A stretch of 64,000 nt of DNA, from NCBI RefSeq assembly GCF_900107995.1, contig NZ_FNUM01000001.1, positions 321,695 through 385,694 on the forward strand, given 5' to 3'. Below, piece after piece: positions 9,007 to 18,221 of the stretch. Both the position numbers and the translations under genes were made by a program. Source of the DNA: Alcanivorax sp. DSM 26293 (GTDB lineage: Bacteria > Pseudomonadota > Gammaproteobacteria > Pseudomonadales > Alcanivoracaceae). The notes beneath the pieces are model-generated. The model did no database searches, was not told the DNA's origin, and saw only the letters and a list, made by a program, of their open reading frames with translations. Each line of letters starts with the position of its first letter. The first letter of the stretch is position 1.

Positions 9007-9878
9007 TACTGCTCCCCCGAATCCGGCAAACGCAACAGACGTACGGCATAGCGTTGGGCCTGGGCCAGGTTGCCTCCCGCCTGGGCCAGGCGCATGAGTC
9101 GATACAGCACCTCTTTGTCCCGGTAGTAGAGATGTTCGTAGCGCGACGCAAACCGCAAGGCCACCTCATGGAGGCTGCCCGCTTCGAGGGCCGCCAGCGC
9201 TTCCAGGAAATAATATTTGCTTACGGCAGGGTCACTGGACGCTCGCATGGCTTCGCCATAGGCCAGCCCGGAGGCCAGATAGTTGCCCTCCCCCAGCAGA
9301 ACGCGCCCGGCTTTTTCATACCAGTCCCCCGGCCGCTCCGCCTCGCCGGCGAGCAGGCGGTAGTAACGGACCGCCTGCTCCGCAGCCCCCAGTACCAGGG
9401 CCATTTCCGCCAACTCCCGGCGCTGCTCGCCGTTCAGCATGGACCAGTCCTGGGCACGGACACTGGCCAGGGTCTCAGCTTGCAACCGTGAGGCCGGACG
9501 CAGTTCAGGCTCCATGGCCATCAACCGCTTGAAATCCCATTTCAGTCTCAGCCAGCGTATCTCTGGCAGATAGCCCGCATCGGCGGCTTCAACCCAGTCC
9601 AGCTGTGCATCGGCCTCAGCAAACCGGCCAAGCACGATCAACTCCCGGGCCATCAACAGTCGCAGTTCATGGTCATCAGGTTTGGCTTTCAGCCAGGCCT
9701 GCATGTAACTCAATGTCACCGCATCCAGGCGCGCGTTACGCAGTGTGATGGCCAGATCCCGCGGAAAGGTCAGCCAGCACACCACCGCAATCAACAACAG
9801 GCAGGCAAGCAGCTCTGTTGGACCGAAAACCCGTAATCGCTCAGTGCGAACAGTGTAGCCGTAGCTCTTCGAGCCCAT
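9006..9878 (-). CDS. pelB: PelB N-terminal part: inner-membrane anchored TPR protein
   Basis: 290 residues: a short cytoplasmic N-terminus, one membrane segment (about residues 21-38, ELLACLLLIAVVCWLTF), then TPR-like helices. It corresponds to the N-terminal anchor and first TPRs of one-piece PelB; together the two ORFs make about 1212 residues. I chose the ATG at 9878 because AGGAG lies 8 bases before it; a GTG at 9887 sits directly on that AGGAG. The gene overlaps the 3' end of pelA by 38 bases. Confidence 0.88.
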   Translation of the reverse strand: MGSKSYGYTVRTERLRVFGPTELLACLLLIAVVCWLTFPRDLAITLRNARLDAVTLSYMQAWLKAKPDDHELRLLMARELIVLGRFAEADAQLDWVEAADAGYLPEIRWLRLKWDFKRLMAMEPELRPASRLQAETLASVRAQDWSMLNGEQRRELAEMALVLGAAEQAVRYYRLLAGEAERPGDWYEKAGRVLLGEGNYLASGLAYGEAMRASSDPAVSKYYFLEALAALEAGSLHEVALRFASRYEHLYYRDKEVLYRLMRLAQAGGNLAQAQRYAVRLLRLPDSGEQ

Positions 9879-12630
9879 GCTTCGCACTCCTGTAGTGATA
9901 GAGGGTTCCTTCCCGACGTACCGGTGTCAAAGACCCACCATTATGGTTGAGGGTGCAACCGACAGCATTGCCGATGGCAAATTCCAGGTCGGTATGACCG
10001 GCAAGAGAAAAACGAAAACCCTTCTCCTCCCGGGCAAACATGGTCAGACGGGCATTGGCCTGTTGCAGGTAAGGCACCGGATCCGGGCCGGGCTGCCAGT
10101 GGGCCTCATTCGCGGACAAATGCACATAGCGACCCGGGCCATCTTCACGGTAACCGGCAATGCCCTTGCTGCCGGGCAGCGACGGCAAAGCCAACGCATC
10201 AGGCAGACGCAGGGTACGCAGCTGTCCCTCCCCTTTGATGCGCCAGCCATTACCTTCCCTCGCGATCACCATGGTATTGAAATCCAGAACCTTGCGGGCG
10301 TAGTCCGACGCAAACACCGGATGCAACGGCTGGGACTGTGCCCAACGGTAGACAGTCAACAGGGATTCCAGTGCCGCCGTCTTGCTGGCGATATAGGTGT
10401 GGTAATAGATATTGACCGGCTTGAAACGGTGGGGCGTTTCCGTCAGCTTGAACGTTTCAATCACCCGCTCGAAACCGTAGAAAGGACCGGTCCACTCTCT
10501 GGTGTAGATATTCTCGTTCTGGTTGGGCGCATACACCTGGTATTCGTCACCCTTGGGCACGCCAATGCCCTTTACCAGGGTCCAGGTGGGTGCACTTTCG
10601 GTGATAATGGTGTTACTGCCGTTCATATTGAGCAGGTTACCCTGCCGGGCTGCGGCCAACGCCTCGGGAGTGGGAATGGTGTCCCCGCTCCACAACACCA
10701 TTTCCGTTCGCTTGTCCCCGCTGAGCAGGTTCTCATTGATGTATTCTGCAGAGCCGACAACCTCACGAACCGGATCCATCCGGTAGCCCGGAATGGGCAA
10801 ACGCAGCTGTCCTTCCGGACCGTACAACTGGCCGGGCATTCGCTGAGCGTCATACCAGAAAAAGGGATGGGAGTAGGTGTGGGTCGCCGCTTCCACATGG
10901 GGCAAGGCGAACATGTCCCGGGCAATCTGCTCCAGCTCGGCGGACATTTTCGGGTAAAGCCCGTGGGGAGCCACTTCCCCCTCAATCACCGAGATGGTGG
11001 TGGGCAGCTCAAAACGCTTGAGCACTTCCTCCAGCAATACCCGTGCATCCGTTTGCCCCTGATAGCCCTTCACCTCCGCAAGGCTGGGAAAACCATCACC
11101 ATCCATATGCGCAAACAACAGCCGTCGACCATTTTCCGTGGTCACATCCGGAATCGGCATGGCCGGCAGCTGCAGGGCCTCACGAATAAAGGTGAGTGGA
11201 TTCACCACCCAGCGATCCAGCCCTTCGCCTTCCTCGCCGGGCAATACCGAGCGGATCATGAAAGGCTGGAACACATAGCCCCCCCAGGGGGTTGTTGCCG
11301 CCGGCGTATAGGTATGCTCCCCGGAACGCAGTTCCAGCCAGGGCTGGGCGGAAACATTGTGCAAGGGTGAAGACAACTCAATCAGCTTGGGCAACGCCAA
11401 CTCAAATCCCATGGCCTGGTGTTGACGGGTAATAGCTGGCGGCGACAAGGGAGTGGGTCGAGTTTCAAACCCGAAGGCCTGGGCATTCGGGCCTACCGGA
11501 TCCACCGCGGGATAGCCCAGCATGGCAATGGGAACCCCGGCCTCTTTCTGTTCCACCAGCCAGGCCTCGAAGTCGTCGTCGGAAAGGTCTTCCTGTTCCA
11601 GCCACACCACGATACCCGCATAGCGCCCCTGCAGGTTACCGGCCGGCATCGACGTATTGATGGCGCGAATCTCCGGCACAAGACCCTGAAACTGCAGGGG
11701 CATCAGGCCATAGCGAACCGCATCGGAGAGCTCCCATAGCTGCTCATCGGAGCCGCCATGGACCAGCAATACTTTTCGGGGAAGGACCTCGCGTTGCCCC
11801 AGACCAAACATGTCCAGCTCCGGATTGGTGACCCAGGGAATCACATCATGTCCGGCAATTTTGTCCGCGATTTCCCGCGCCTGCTGACGCTGGCCGGGCG
11901 GCGTGTAATCAATGGCAATGGTCGCCACCTGATATTGTTCTCGCATGGCCGCAAACTGTCCCAGCAACCACTGACGGTCTTCCTCGGGAACCGCTGCATA
12001 GCGTTGCTTGCCGGCTTCCCAACGCTGGTAGAGGGATTCCGCCGCAATGGCATCCACTGGCGCCTCAACCAGTGGCATCAACTCGAAACCACGATTGAAA
12101 ATAAAACGGGCCTCGGGATAACGCTGCGCGATCTGGTTGATCAGCGCGGCGAGCCCCTCACGCTGCTGCTGACGTTGCTCCGGTGTTTTGGCAACCAGCT
12201 GATAACTGTCCAGAGTGTCGAAGAAAAAGCCCTGGTAACCCTGCTTCCACAATGGCGCGACCACCTGTTCGACAAGGAAGTCCCGCAAATCCGGCGAGGA
12301 CAAATCGAAAATATGGGAGCCCCAGTCGGGGTTTTTGCCCAGCAACCATTCCGGTTTCAGGCTTTTGAAAAACGGGCGGGATGCCAGCACTTCACCCAGG
12401 CTGACATAGGCATAGAACCGCTCACTGCGATACCGGTCGGGCACACCGCTGGCCTGATCGGGCTCAACCACAGGGAAGTCGTAGACAGAAAGCATGTGCC
12501 AGGGGATATCCGGCCCATAATAAAAGGCAGCCGCCTGATCCAGGCGAGACTGTGCCCCGGCCGGTCCCCAAAGAAGAACAAACAGAATCGTCACAAAAGT
12601 ACGAATCAATGAATTCCCCAATTCACTCAA
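9841..12630 (-). CDS. pelA: Pel hydrolase/deacetylase PelA
   Basis: 929 residues. A signal peptide ends near residue 26 (GPAGA). An N-terminal glycoside hydrolase TIM barrel follows, with candidate acidic catalytic residues in GFFFDTLDS (D138) and AAESL (E198). A C-terminal polysaccharide deacetylase domain has HMDGDGF near residue 508 and THTYSHP near 582, the metal-binding motifs. It deacetylates Pel in the periplasm and can cleave it. No ATG is available: the first start is TTG at 12630, and a TTG at 12609 preceded by GGGGA gives a neater signal peptide, so the exact start is unsure. Confidence 0.94.
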   Translation of the reverse strand: MSELGNSLIRTFVTILFVLLWGPAGAQSRLDQAAAFYYGPDIPWHMLSVYDFPVVEPDQASGVPDRYRSERFYAYVSLGEVLASRPFFKSLKPEWLLGKNPDWGSHIFDLSSPDLRDFLVEQVVAPLWKQGYQGFFFDTLDSYQLVAKTPEQRQQQREGLAALINQIAQRYPEARFIFNRGFELMPLVEAPVDAIAAESLYQRWEAGKQRYAAVPEEDRQWLLGQFAAMREQYQVATIAIDYTPPGQRQQAREIADKIAGHDVIPWVTNPELDMFGLGQREVLPRKVLLVHGGSDEQLWELSDAVRYGLMPLQFQGLVPEIRAINTSMPAGNLQGRYAGIVVWLEQEDLSDDDFEAWLVEQKEAGVPIAMLGYPAVDPVGPNAQAFGFETRPTPLSPPAITRQHQAMGFELALPKLIELSSPLHNVSAQPWLELRSGEHTYTPAATTPWGGYVFQPFMIRSVLPGEEGEGLDRWVVNPLTFIREALQLPAMPIPDVTTENGRRLLFAHMDGDGFPSLAEVKGYQGQTDARVLLEEVLKRFELPTTISVIEGEVAPHGLYPKMSAELEQIARDMFALPHVEAATHTYSHPFFWYDAQRMPGQLYGPEGQLRLPIPGYRMDPVREVVGSAEYINENLLSGDKRTEMVLWSGDTIPTPEALAAARQGNLLNMNGSNTIITESAPTWTLVKGIGVPKGDEYQVYAPNQNENIYTREWTGPFYGFERVIETFKLTETPHRFKPVNIYYHTYIASKTAALESLLTVYRWAQSQPLHPVFASDYARKVLDFNTMVIAREGNGWRIKGEGQLRTLRLPDALALPSLPGSKGIAGYREDGPGRYVHLSANEAHWQPGPDPVPYLQQANARLTMFAREEKGFRFSLAGHTDLEFAIGNAVGCTLNHNGGSLTPVRREGTLYHYRSAKHGLEELRLHCSH

Positions 12631-12732
12631 AACAATAGGTTCTTATATACCTATTCAAGGCAGCGTGAATAATGGGGGAAACATCATGTAACCCAAATAC
12701 GACAAAAAGGGCATTTATGTAAAATTTACGTG
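12631..12732 (-). promoter_or_regulatory. pel operon upstream region with inverted repeats
   Basis: This 102-base gap separates the HNH gene from pelA. Directly before pelA is an inverted repeat, AATAGGT (12634-12640) and ACCTATT (12649-12655). Another palindromic AT-rich stretch (GTAAAATTTAC) lies near 12719-12729. These are candidate operator or promoter elements for the operon; no known factor site is recognised. Confidence 0.4.
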
Positions 12733-13293
12733 TTACAACAACCGACTATTCTTGCCAAACTGGCTGCGTAAAAACGCCATCTGGTCACCACGGATACGGT
12801 GGCTGTTAATCAATGCCAGGTATTCGGCCATGTTGGGCACATAGGGCAATGCCAGCAAATCCATATCGATGTCTTCCAGAGAGCGGCTGCCCTTGCGCTG
12901 GTTACAGCGTCGGCAGGCGGAGACCACATTGGACCAGCGATCCCGCCCCCCTTTCGAAGTGGGAACAATATGATCACGGGTAAGCGCGTGCTCCGGGAAA
13001 GGCTTACCGCAATAGAGACAAAGATGCTGATCGCGCCGGAACAGGGCCCGGTTAGTCAGCGGAGGGGCCGGGCGCTTGTGGGGATAGGCCACGCCGTCGC
13101 AGGCAATGATGGAATGCAGTGACAGACCGGAACGTTCCCCGGACAGGCGACAGGTCCCGCCGCGCAGACGATAGATCACATCCCCCAGCGTCCAGGTCAC
13201 CAACCCCCGGGCGTAGAGGGTGGCAGCCATCTGCCAATCCAGCCATTCAACGGGGGTCCCGGTCTTGTCCAGACGCAGAATGCGCTCACTCAT
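12733..13293 (-). CDS. HNH endonuclease family protein
   Basis: 186 residues with a compact HNH/zinc-finger motif: C92-C95, D107-H108 (RDHIVPTSKGG), N122 and C127-C130-N131. The arrangement matches stand-alone bacterial HNH proteins that bind Zn between two CxxC pairs and cut DNA through a metal-bound His. There is no methylase, integrase or phage neighbour, so a restriction or mobile role is not indicated. It is co-oriented with and 102 bases upstream of pelA, but operon membership is doubtful. Confidence 0.85.
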   Translation of the reverse strand: MSERILRLDKTGTPVEWLDWQMAATLYARGLVTWTLGDVIYRLRGGTCRLSGERSGLSLHSIIACDGVAYPHKRPAPPLTNRALFRRDQHLCLYCGKPFPEHALTRDHIVPTSKGGRDRWSNVVSACRRCNQRKGSRSLEDIDMDLLALPYVPNMAEYLALINSHRIRGDQMAFLRSQFGKNSRLL

Positions 13294-13604
13294 GGGCTAC
13301 CTCACGATCAGTGCTGTACCCCCAGTGGGTACAACGGCCCCGTCCAGGTTTGGCACTAGCATGCCAACGCTCGGGTCAGTATCTCGTAAACCAGTGACGA
13401 TTCTGCGACAGCGGGAAAAGGAGGCAGAGAGGCAGGCAGACTGGGTCTGCCCGGGAAAGTCCGAATTGCCTCTATCGACAGGATCCACACAGCCGTGGTG
13501 CCTTTACCCGGTTATCTCTGATCAAACGACCGTGGCCGACTGATCACAGACACCGGATTGCACAAATAATAAACAGAGGGATGTGCGTATCGCAACCGTG
13601 GGGC
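13294..13604. other. intergenic region with small inverted repeats
   Basis: These 311 bases contain no supported gene. Visible structures are a TACCC/GGGTA dyad near 13316-13332, a GTTTGGCA/TGCCAAC dyad near 13347-13363, and a 7-bp hairpin, GGCAGAC with GTCTGCC, at 13435-13451. The promoter of the HNH gene and the 3' end of the DUF3047 transcript should both lie here. Confidence 0.4.
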
Positions 13605-14240
13605 TCAGGGTGTGCTGCGAAATTCCGGCAACCGGTAGCAACTGCTTACCTGCGTGTTGGTGTTATCCCCGTCGGTCATGATGGCCACCGCATCGACCGT
13701 ATCCACCTCCAGATCATGAAAGCGACGAAAATCCTCACGCACGTTCCGGGAAAAGGATTGCCAGCTGCCGGCACCACCCGGTCCTTGCACCACCACCATC
13801 ATTGCCTGGGAAGCAAAAGGGTTGGGCCAGGATGTCCCTGGCGCCTGCTGCCGGGACCACACATAGTTGATGGCCCGGGTCTGCCAGGGCAGCCAGCCCT
13901 TTTTCACCACGTAGACTCGTGCCTGAAAATCGTCGCCAACCCGGCTCTTCTCGTCCACCGCCGGCCAATCGGCCATGCGCTCCGCACGCCATTGCCAGTG
14001 CAGATGGGGCGTGCGGGTCAGGTCCACGGTATGCTCGTGCACCAGCCCTGACGCCGTACCCCGGGCCCGACTCTGCCAGCATCCTTGCTCAAGGCGGTAT
14101 TGGGTCTTGCCGTCAAAGACCACTTCCCGCCACCCCTCCAGTCCTGCAGAACTGGCCGCGGAGGGCAGCAAAGCCAAAGACAAAAGACACAGCGCTGGTA
14201 TACATTGGACCAACGGGTCACAAACAGGTCTCGTTTTCAT
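13605..14240 (-). CDS. DUF3047 domain protein, exported
   Basis: 211 residues from the ATG at 14240, preceded by AGGA at good spacing. A signal peptide is followed by the DUF3047 pattern: W-H-x-Q-W-R early, INYVWS, a VVVQ strand near the middle, then AVAIMTDGDNT near the end. Family members are periplasmic or secreted proteins of unknown role. The gene is divergent from the GMC dehydrogenase with 107 bases between them, so a shared promoter region is possible. Confidence 0.85.
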   Translation of the reverse strand: MKTRPVCDPLVQCIPALCLLSLALLPSAASSAGLEGWREVVFDGKTQYRLEQGCWQSRARGTASGLVHEHTVDLTRTPHLHWQWRAERMADWPAVDEKSRVGDDFQARVYVVKKGWLPWQTRAINYVWSRQQAPGTSWPNPFASQAMMVVVQGPGGAGSWQSFSRNVREDFRRFHDLEVDTVDAVAIMTDGDNTNTQVSSCYRLPEFRSTP

Positions 14241-14347
14241 GGCTGCGTTTCCTAAAATAGACAATCTGTTTACGACTATTTTCTCCTCCTGCTGAGAGGA
14301 GCTTTCACCGGATTTTCCTGTCTCAACCCAAGCTCAAGGCAGACATC

Positions 14348-15943
14348 ATGCAGTTTGATTACATTATCGTCGGCGCCGGTTCCGCCGGCTGCGTACTCGC
14401 CAACCGTCTCTCCGAAAACCCCAATAACCGTGTTTGCCTGCTGGAAGCGGGCCCGGCAGACAACAGTCTCTTTATTCGCATTCCTGCCGGCATCATTCTG
14501 ATGATGCGTTCCAACGCGCGTAACTGGCGTTACTACACGGTACCCCAGAAAGCCTTGAACAACCGCCAGATCTACATCCCGCGGGGCAAGACCCTGGGTG
14601 GCTCTTCAGCGGTGAATGCCATGTGCTACACCCGCGGCCACAAGTGGGATTATGACCACTGGGCATCACTGGGGAATGAAGGCTGGAGCTTTGACGATGT
14701 CCTGCCGGTGTTCAAACGCTGCGAACACTATGAGCCCGGGGAGAGCGAATTCCACGGCACCCACGGCAAGCTCAACATTGCCGACCTGCGTTTCACCCAT
14801 CCTGTCAGCCGGGCCTTTATCGAAGCCGGCGTCCAGGCGGGCCACCCCGCCACGGATGACTTCAACAACGATGTCCAGGAAGGCATGGGCATGTACAAGG
14901 TGAATCAGAAGGACGGGGAGCGTTGTGGCGTCTCCCGCGCCTATCTGCACCCGGTCATGGACCGGCCCAACCTGACCATCATGACCGGCGCCCTGGTAAA
15001 CCGGGTTCTGTTCGACGGCAAGCGTGCCATCGGCGTGGAAGTGGAACACAACGGCCAGATCCGCACTCTCAAGGCCGACAATGAAGTGATTCTCTCCGGC
15101 GGTGCCATCAACTCCCCACAGATTCTCAAGCTCTCCGGCGTGGGCCCGGCGGCGGAACTGGCCGAGCACAACATCCCGCTGGTGCACGAACTTCCTGGCG
15201 TGGGCGAAAACCTGCAGGATCATCCGGACGCCCTGGTGGTCCACAAGAGCTTGCGCAAGGACACCCTGAGCCTGGCGCCGGGCGCCCTGCTCACTACCGG
15301 CCTGAAAGGCTTTATCGATTTCTTCTACCGTCGCACCGGACAGCTTACCTCCAACGTGGCAGAGGCCGGCGGCTTCATCAAATCCCGTCCGGAAGAAACG
15401 ATCCCGGATCTGCAGCTGCACCTGACCGCCGCCAAACTGGATAACCACGGCCTCAACCTGCTATTCAGCATGGGCTATGGCTATTCCGGCCACGTCTGCA
15501 TTTTGCGTCCCAAGAGCCGGGGCAACATCACCCTTCGCGATGCCAATCCGCGCTCCCCGGCCCTGATCGATCCGCGCTTCCTGGAACACCCGGATGACAT
15601 GGAAGGCATGGTCCGTGGCGTCAAGGCCATGCGCAAGATCATGGCCCAGGATGCGCTCAACGACTGGCGTGGTGATGAAATCTTCCCCGGCAACGATGTG
15701 GAAAGCGACGAGGACATCCGTAACTTCCTGCGCCAGAAATGCGACAACATCTATCACCCGGTGGGTACCTGCAAGATGGGCAACGACGACATGGCGGTGG
15801 TCGACAGTCAGTTGCGCGTGCACGGCCTGGAAGGCCTGCGCGTCATCGATGCTTCCATCATGCCCACCCTGATCGGCGGTAACACCAATGCGCCGACGGT
15901 GATGATTGCCGAGAAAGGGGCTGACGCCATTCTCGGGGAGTAA
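14348..15943 (+). CDS. GMC-family FAD alcohol/choline dehydrogenase (AlkJ-like)
   Basis: 531 residues. The Rossmann dinucleotide motif VGAGSAGC starts near residue 8 and E34 ends the ADP-binding unit. GMC signature 1 is RGKTLGGSSAVN and signature 2 SGGAINSPQILKLSG. The C-terminal active site has YHPVGTCKMG and GGNTNAPT (His and Asn of the catalytic pair). Members oxidise medium-chain alcohols (AlkJ) or choline (BetA). No betaine genes are adjacent, so an aliphatic alcohol substrate is likelier in this setting, but sequence alone does not settle it. A heptad-type terminator follows. Confidence 0.93.
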   Translation: MQFDYIIVGAGSAGCVLANRLSENPNNRVCLLEAGPADNSLFIRIPAGIILMMRSNARNWRYYTVPQKALNNRQIYIPRGKTLGGSSAVNAMCYTRGHKWDYDHWASLGNEGWSFDDVLPVFKRCEHYEPGESEFHGTHGKLNIADLRFTHPVSRAFIEAGVQAGHPATDDFNNDVQEGMGMYKVNQKDGERCGVSRAYLHPVMDRPNLTIMTGALVNRVLFDGKRAIGVEVEHNGQIRTLKADNEVILSGGAINSPQILKLSGVGPAAELAEHNIPLVHELPGVGENLQDHPDALVVHKSLRKDTLSLAPGALLTTGLKGFIDFFYRRTGQLTSNVAEAGGFIKSRPEETIPDLQLHLTAAKLDNHGLNLLFSMGYGYSGHVCILRPKSRGNITLRDANPRSPALIDPRFLEHPDDMEGMVRGVKAMRKIMAQDALNDWRGDEIFPGNDVESDEDIRNFLRQKCDNIYHPVGTCKMGNDDMAVVDSQLRVHGLEGLRVIDASIMPTLIGGNTNAPTVMIAEKGADAILGE

Positions 15944-15948
15944 CCGCT

Positions 15949-16206
15949 GCAAGCCTCAAGCTACAACGCGGGCCGGGCCGTGCTAATCACATAGCGCCCT
16001 GCCCGCGTTTTTTTGTGGTAGGTTGCCCAGCCCCTCGCCGTTGGAGCCATGCTCGCATGGCGAATAGGTTCGCAGGTTGCTCCAGATTGGGGAGAAATGC
16101 ACAGACCTGTCGAGCCCTGAGATTCCTGATCGCCCAGCGGGCGATTTCCGCGCAAGCGCGGTTCGCGGCTCAAGCTCCGCTCCTGCAGAGGCTTCGTAGC
16201 AATGCC
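15949..16206. repeat. composite intergenic repeat, copy 1
   Basis: Modules in order: heptad terminator; a REP-like unit with CATGCTCGCATGGCGAA (about 16045-16064); a segment beginning ACCTGTCGAG near 16105 with two small hairpins (ATCGCCC/GGGCGAT type and CCGCGC/GCGCGG); and a tail ending GGCTTCGTAG near 16199. Copies 2 and 3 at 26497 and 59742 share the order and are longer. The rest of the gap to 16341 should hold the promoter of the next gene. Confidence 0.75.
15950..16014 (+). terminator. heptad-array terminator after the GMC gene
   Basis: Three 7-nt units of the CAAGCCT type (15950-15970) begin 6 bases after the stop codon. They lead into a 9-bp stem, AACGCGGGC (15965-15973) with GCCCGCGTT (16001-16009), followed by T residues. 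The same module recurs at 26501 and 59746. Confidence 0.8.
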
Positions 16207-16341
16207 AGGGTCTCGGGAATTTCCCAACCTTTGCCTATCCAAATAGCCTGGCTTTGTAGCTTTCGACTTTTCACCTTCCTGTCATCTTTCTTTTACACAC
16301 TGGCTCTTTTCGAATATCGCCTGATCCGATTGGGGGGATTT

Positions 16342-18000
16342 ATGGTGGATGAAGTATCGTCTCCGCGTGCACAGCTTGTGGAATTGCTGTGGCAGCTGAA
16401 GCAAAATTTTGATCAGGAAAACGACAGCAGCCTGCGGTTTGTTCATTTCAATACGCTTCTCAACGACCCGGCGTATCGTGCTGAAGTGATTCAGCGGGCG
16501 GTCAATAGCGAGAACAAAAAAATCCGTAACCTGGGTCTGAAACTGCAGGATGCCAACCGCGACGGCATGCTGCTACACAAGCGCCCGTCAGCTCCCGGCT
16601 CCTCGCTGCCCATCACCAACCCGGACATCGCCGAAACCCTCGGCCATTCCTCCCTTGCCAGCAGCCGCAACGCAGGATTTCACTGGATGTACGCCTGGCT
16701 GGGACTGGCTGCGATCATGCTTGGCGTGATCGGCTACTTTGCCTATCAACCTTTGCACCAGATGATTGCCGGCAAACAGGTGGTAAAAGGCGCTTTACTG
16801 GGTAACCAGACATGGCATGCCGGCACCACCTGGATTCTGGATGGCATCGTCTATGTGGAAGCCGGTGCCAGCCTGACCATCGAACCCGGTACCCGTATCG
16901 AGGGCCGACCCGGTTCTGCCCTGGTGATTACCCGCGGCGCGACCCTGTTTTCCCGGGGCCAGGAGACGGCTCCCATCGTCTTTACCAGCCATCAGCCTGA
17001 GGGGAGCCGTTCAACCGGCGACTGGGGGGGTGTGGTCATGCTGGGAAGCGCGCCGGTGAACAGGGCCGACGCACAGATCGAAGGGGTACCCCACGGGGAT
17101 ACCCGGGGCGCCTTCGGCGGAAGCGATGCCGGCTCGTCCTGCGGCATCATGGAATATACCCGCATCGAATTCGCCGGCTTCGAGGTATATGCCAACAACG
17201 AGCTCAATGGACTCACCCTGGGCGGCTGCGGTGATGGCACCATTGTTCGCCATGTCCAGGTAAATCGCGCCCTGGACGACGGCATCGAAGTGTTTGGCGG
17301 CACCGTGGACTTGCAGAACATCGTCATCACCGGTGCCGGCGACGATTCCCTGGACTGGGATATGGGATGGCGTGGCCGGGTGCAGTTTCTCGCCATTCAG
17401 CAACATGCGGATACCGGCGATAATGCCTTTGAGGGGGACAACCAGTCCGGCAACCCGGATGCGTCTCCTGTTTCTGCCCCGACCATGTACAACGTGACAC
17501 TGATCAGTCCCCGTAGCCACGAAAAATACCACCGTGCCATGACACTCAAGGCTGGCTCCGGCGGGCATTTCCACAACATCATCATCGATGGCTTTTCCGG
17601 TGAAACCATCGACCTGAAAGGCACGGAAACCGTAGCCCGCATTGAGCAGGGAGAATTGAGTTTCCAGAGCATGATGGTTAACCGGGTGGGCAGTCGCGGG
17701 CTGACCTTCTTTGACCCGGAAACCGGTGACAACGACGATGATGGTGATTTTGACGAGCGCCGTTACTTCCAGAGCAGCGCCGTGGCCGCCCAGTTTGGCA
17801 CCGACCCGCTGTTGACCCGTGACGCCACCAGCGCCTCCCACCCGGACTTCGCCCCCACCTCCCGGTCTCCGGCCCGCAACGGCGCCAGCCCCATTCCCCA
17901 GGGAGAATTCTGGGACGAAGCCGCCAATTATCTGGGGGCAGTACGCCCCGGCAGCGTACAGAACTGGACCGACGGCTGGACCGCCTATCCGCTGAACTAG
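16342..18000 (+). CDS. membrane-anchored parallel beta-helix protein
   Basis: 552 residues. Residues 1-112 are a charged, helical, presumably cytoplasmic domain; one membrane helix spans about 114-134. The outside part is a right-handed beta-helix: a GTTWILDGIVYVEAGASLTI segment, then PGTRIEG, IVFTSH, GDWGG and LGGCGDGT turns. Similar helices occur in secreted proteins of many marine bacteria, usually with a cleaved signal peptide or lipobox rather than a cytoplasmic domain. The ATG at 16342 follows a run of six G. Substrate and role are unknown; it could bind polysaccharide or act in surface adhesion. Confidence 0.75.
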   Translation: MVDEVSSPRAQLVELLWQLKQNFDQENDSSLRFVHFNTLLNDPAYRAEVIQRAVNSENKKIRNLGLKLQDANRDGMLLHKRPSAPGSSLPITNPDIAETLGHSSLASSRNAGFHWMYAWLGLAAIMLGVIGYFAYQPLHQMIAGKQVVKGALLGNQTWHAGTTWILDGIVYVEAGASLTIEPGTRIEGRPGSALVITRGATLFSRGQETAPIVFTSHQPEGSRSTGDWGGVVMLGSAPVNRADAQIEGVPHGDTRGAFGGSDAGSSCGIMEYTRIEFAGFEVYANNELNGLTLGGCGDGTIVRHVQVNRALDDGIEVFGGTVDLQNIVITGAGDDSLDWDMGWRGRVQFLAIQQHADTGDNAFEGDNQSGNPDASPVSAPTMYNVTLISPRSHEKYHRAMTLKAGSGGHFHNIIIDGFSGETIDLKGTETVARIEQGELSFQSMMVNRVGSRGLTFFDPETGDNDDDGDFDERRYFQSSAVAAQFGTDPLLTRDATSASHPDFAPTSRSPARNGASPIPQGEFWDEAANYLGAVRPGSVQNWTDGWTAYPLN

Positions 18001-18019
18001 GAAAGTCTCTGAAAATTTC

Positions 18020-18104
18020 GTGGGAGCCATGCTCGCCATGGCGAAAAGCCTCAGCAACATCGAGCATGTTCGCCATGCAAGCGTGGCTCCTACAGGGAGA
18101 CGGG
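18020..18104. repeat. facing pair of REP-like units
   Basis: GTGGGAGCCATGCTCG... near 18020 faces ...AAGCGTGGCTCCTACA ending near 18100, each with the GGAGC/GCGAA signature of Pseudomonas-type REP sequences. The pair lies between the beta-helix gene and deaD. Confidence 0.75.
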
Positions 18105-18221
18105 GCGCCAGGGCCACCAGCCTCATTGGCGAAAAAACGTGCAATAACCCCTGTACACGCGTATACTGCCGCGTCCTCGCCGACGCTCGCTCGGCCCCTC
18201 CTCCCAATCCATAGGTAACAC

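Noticed and set aside
12733-13293. HNH protein considered as part of a restriction, homing or defence system
   Set aside because: No methylase, integrase, intron or defence gene is adjacent; it stands alone beside the pel operon.
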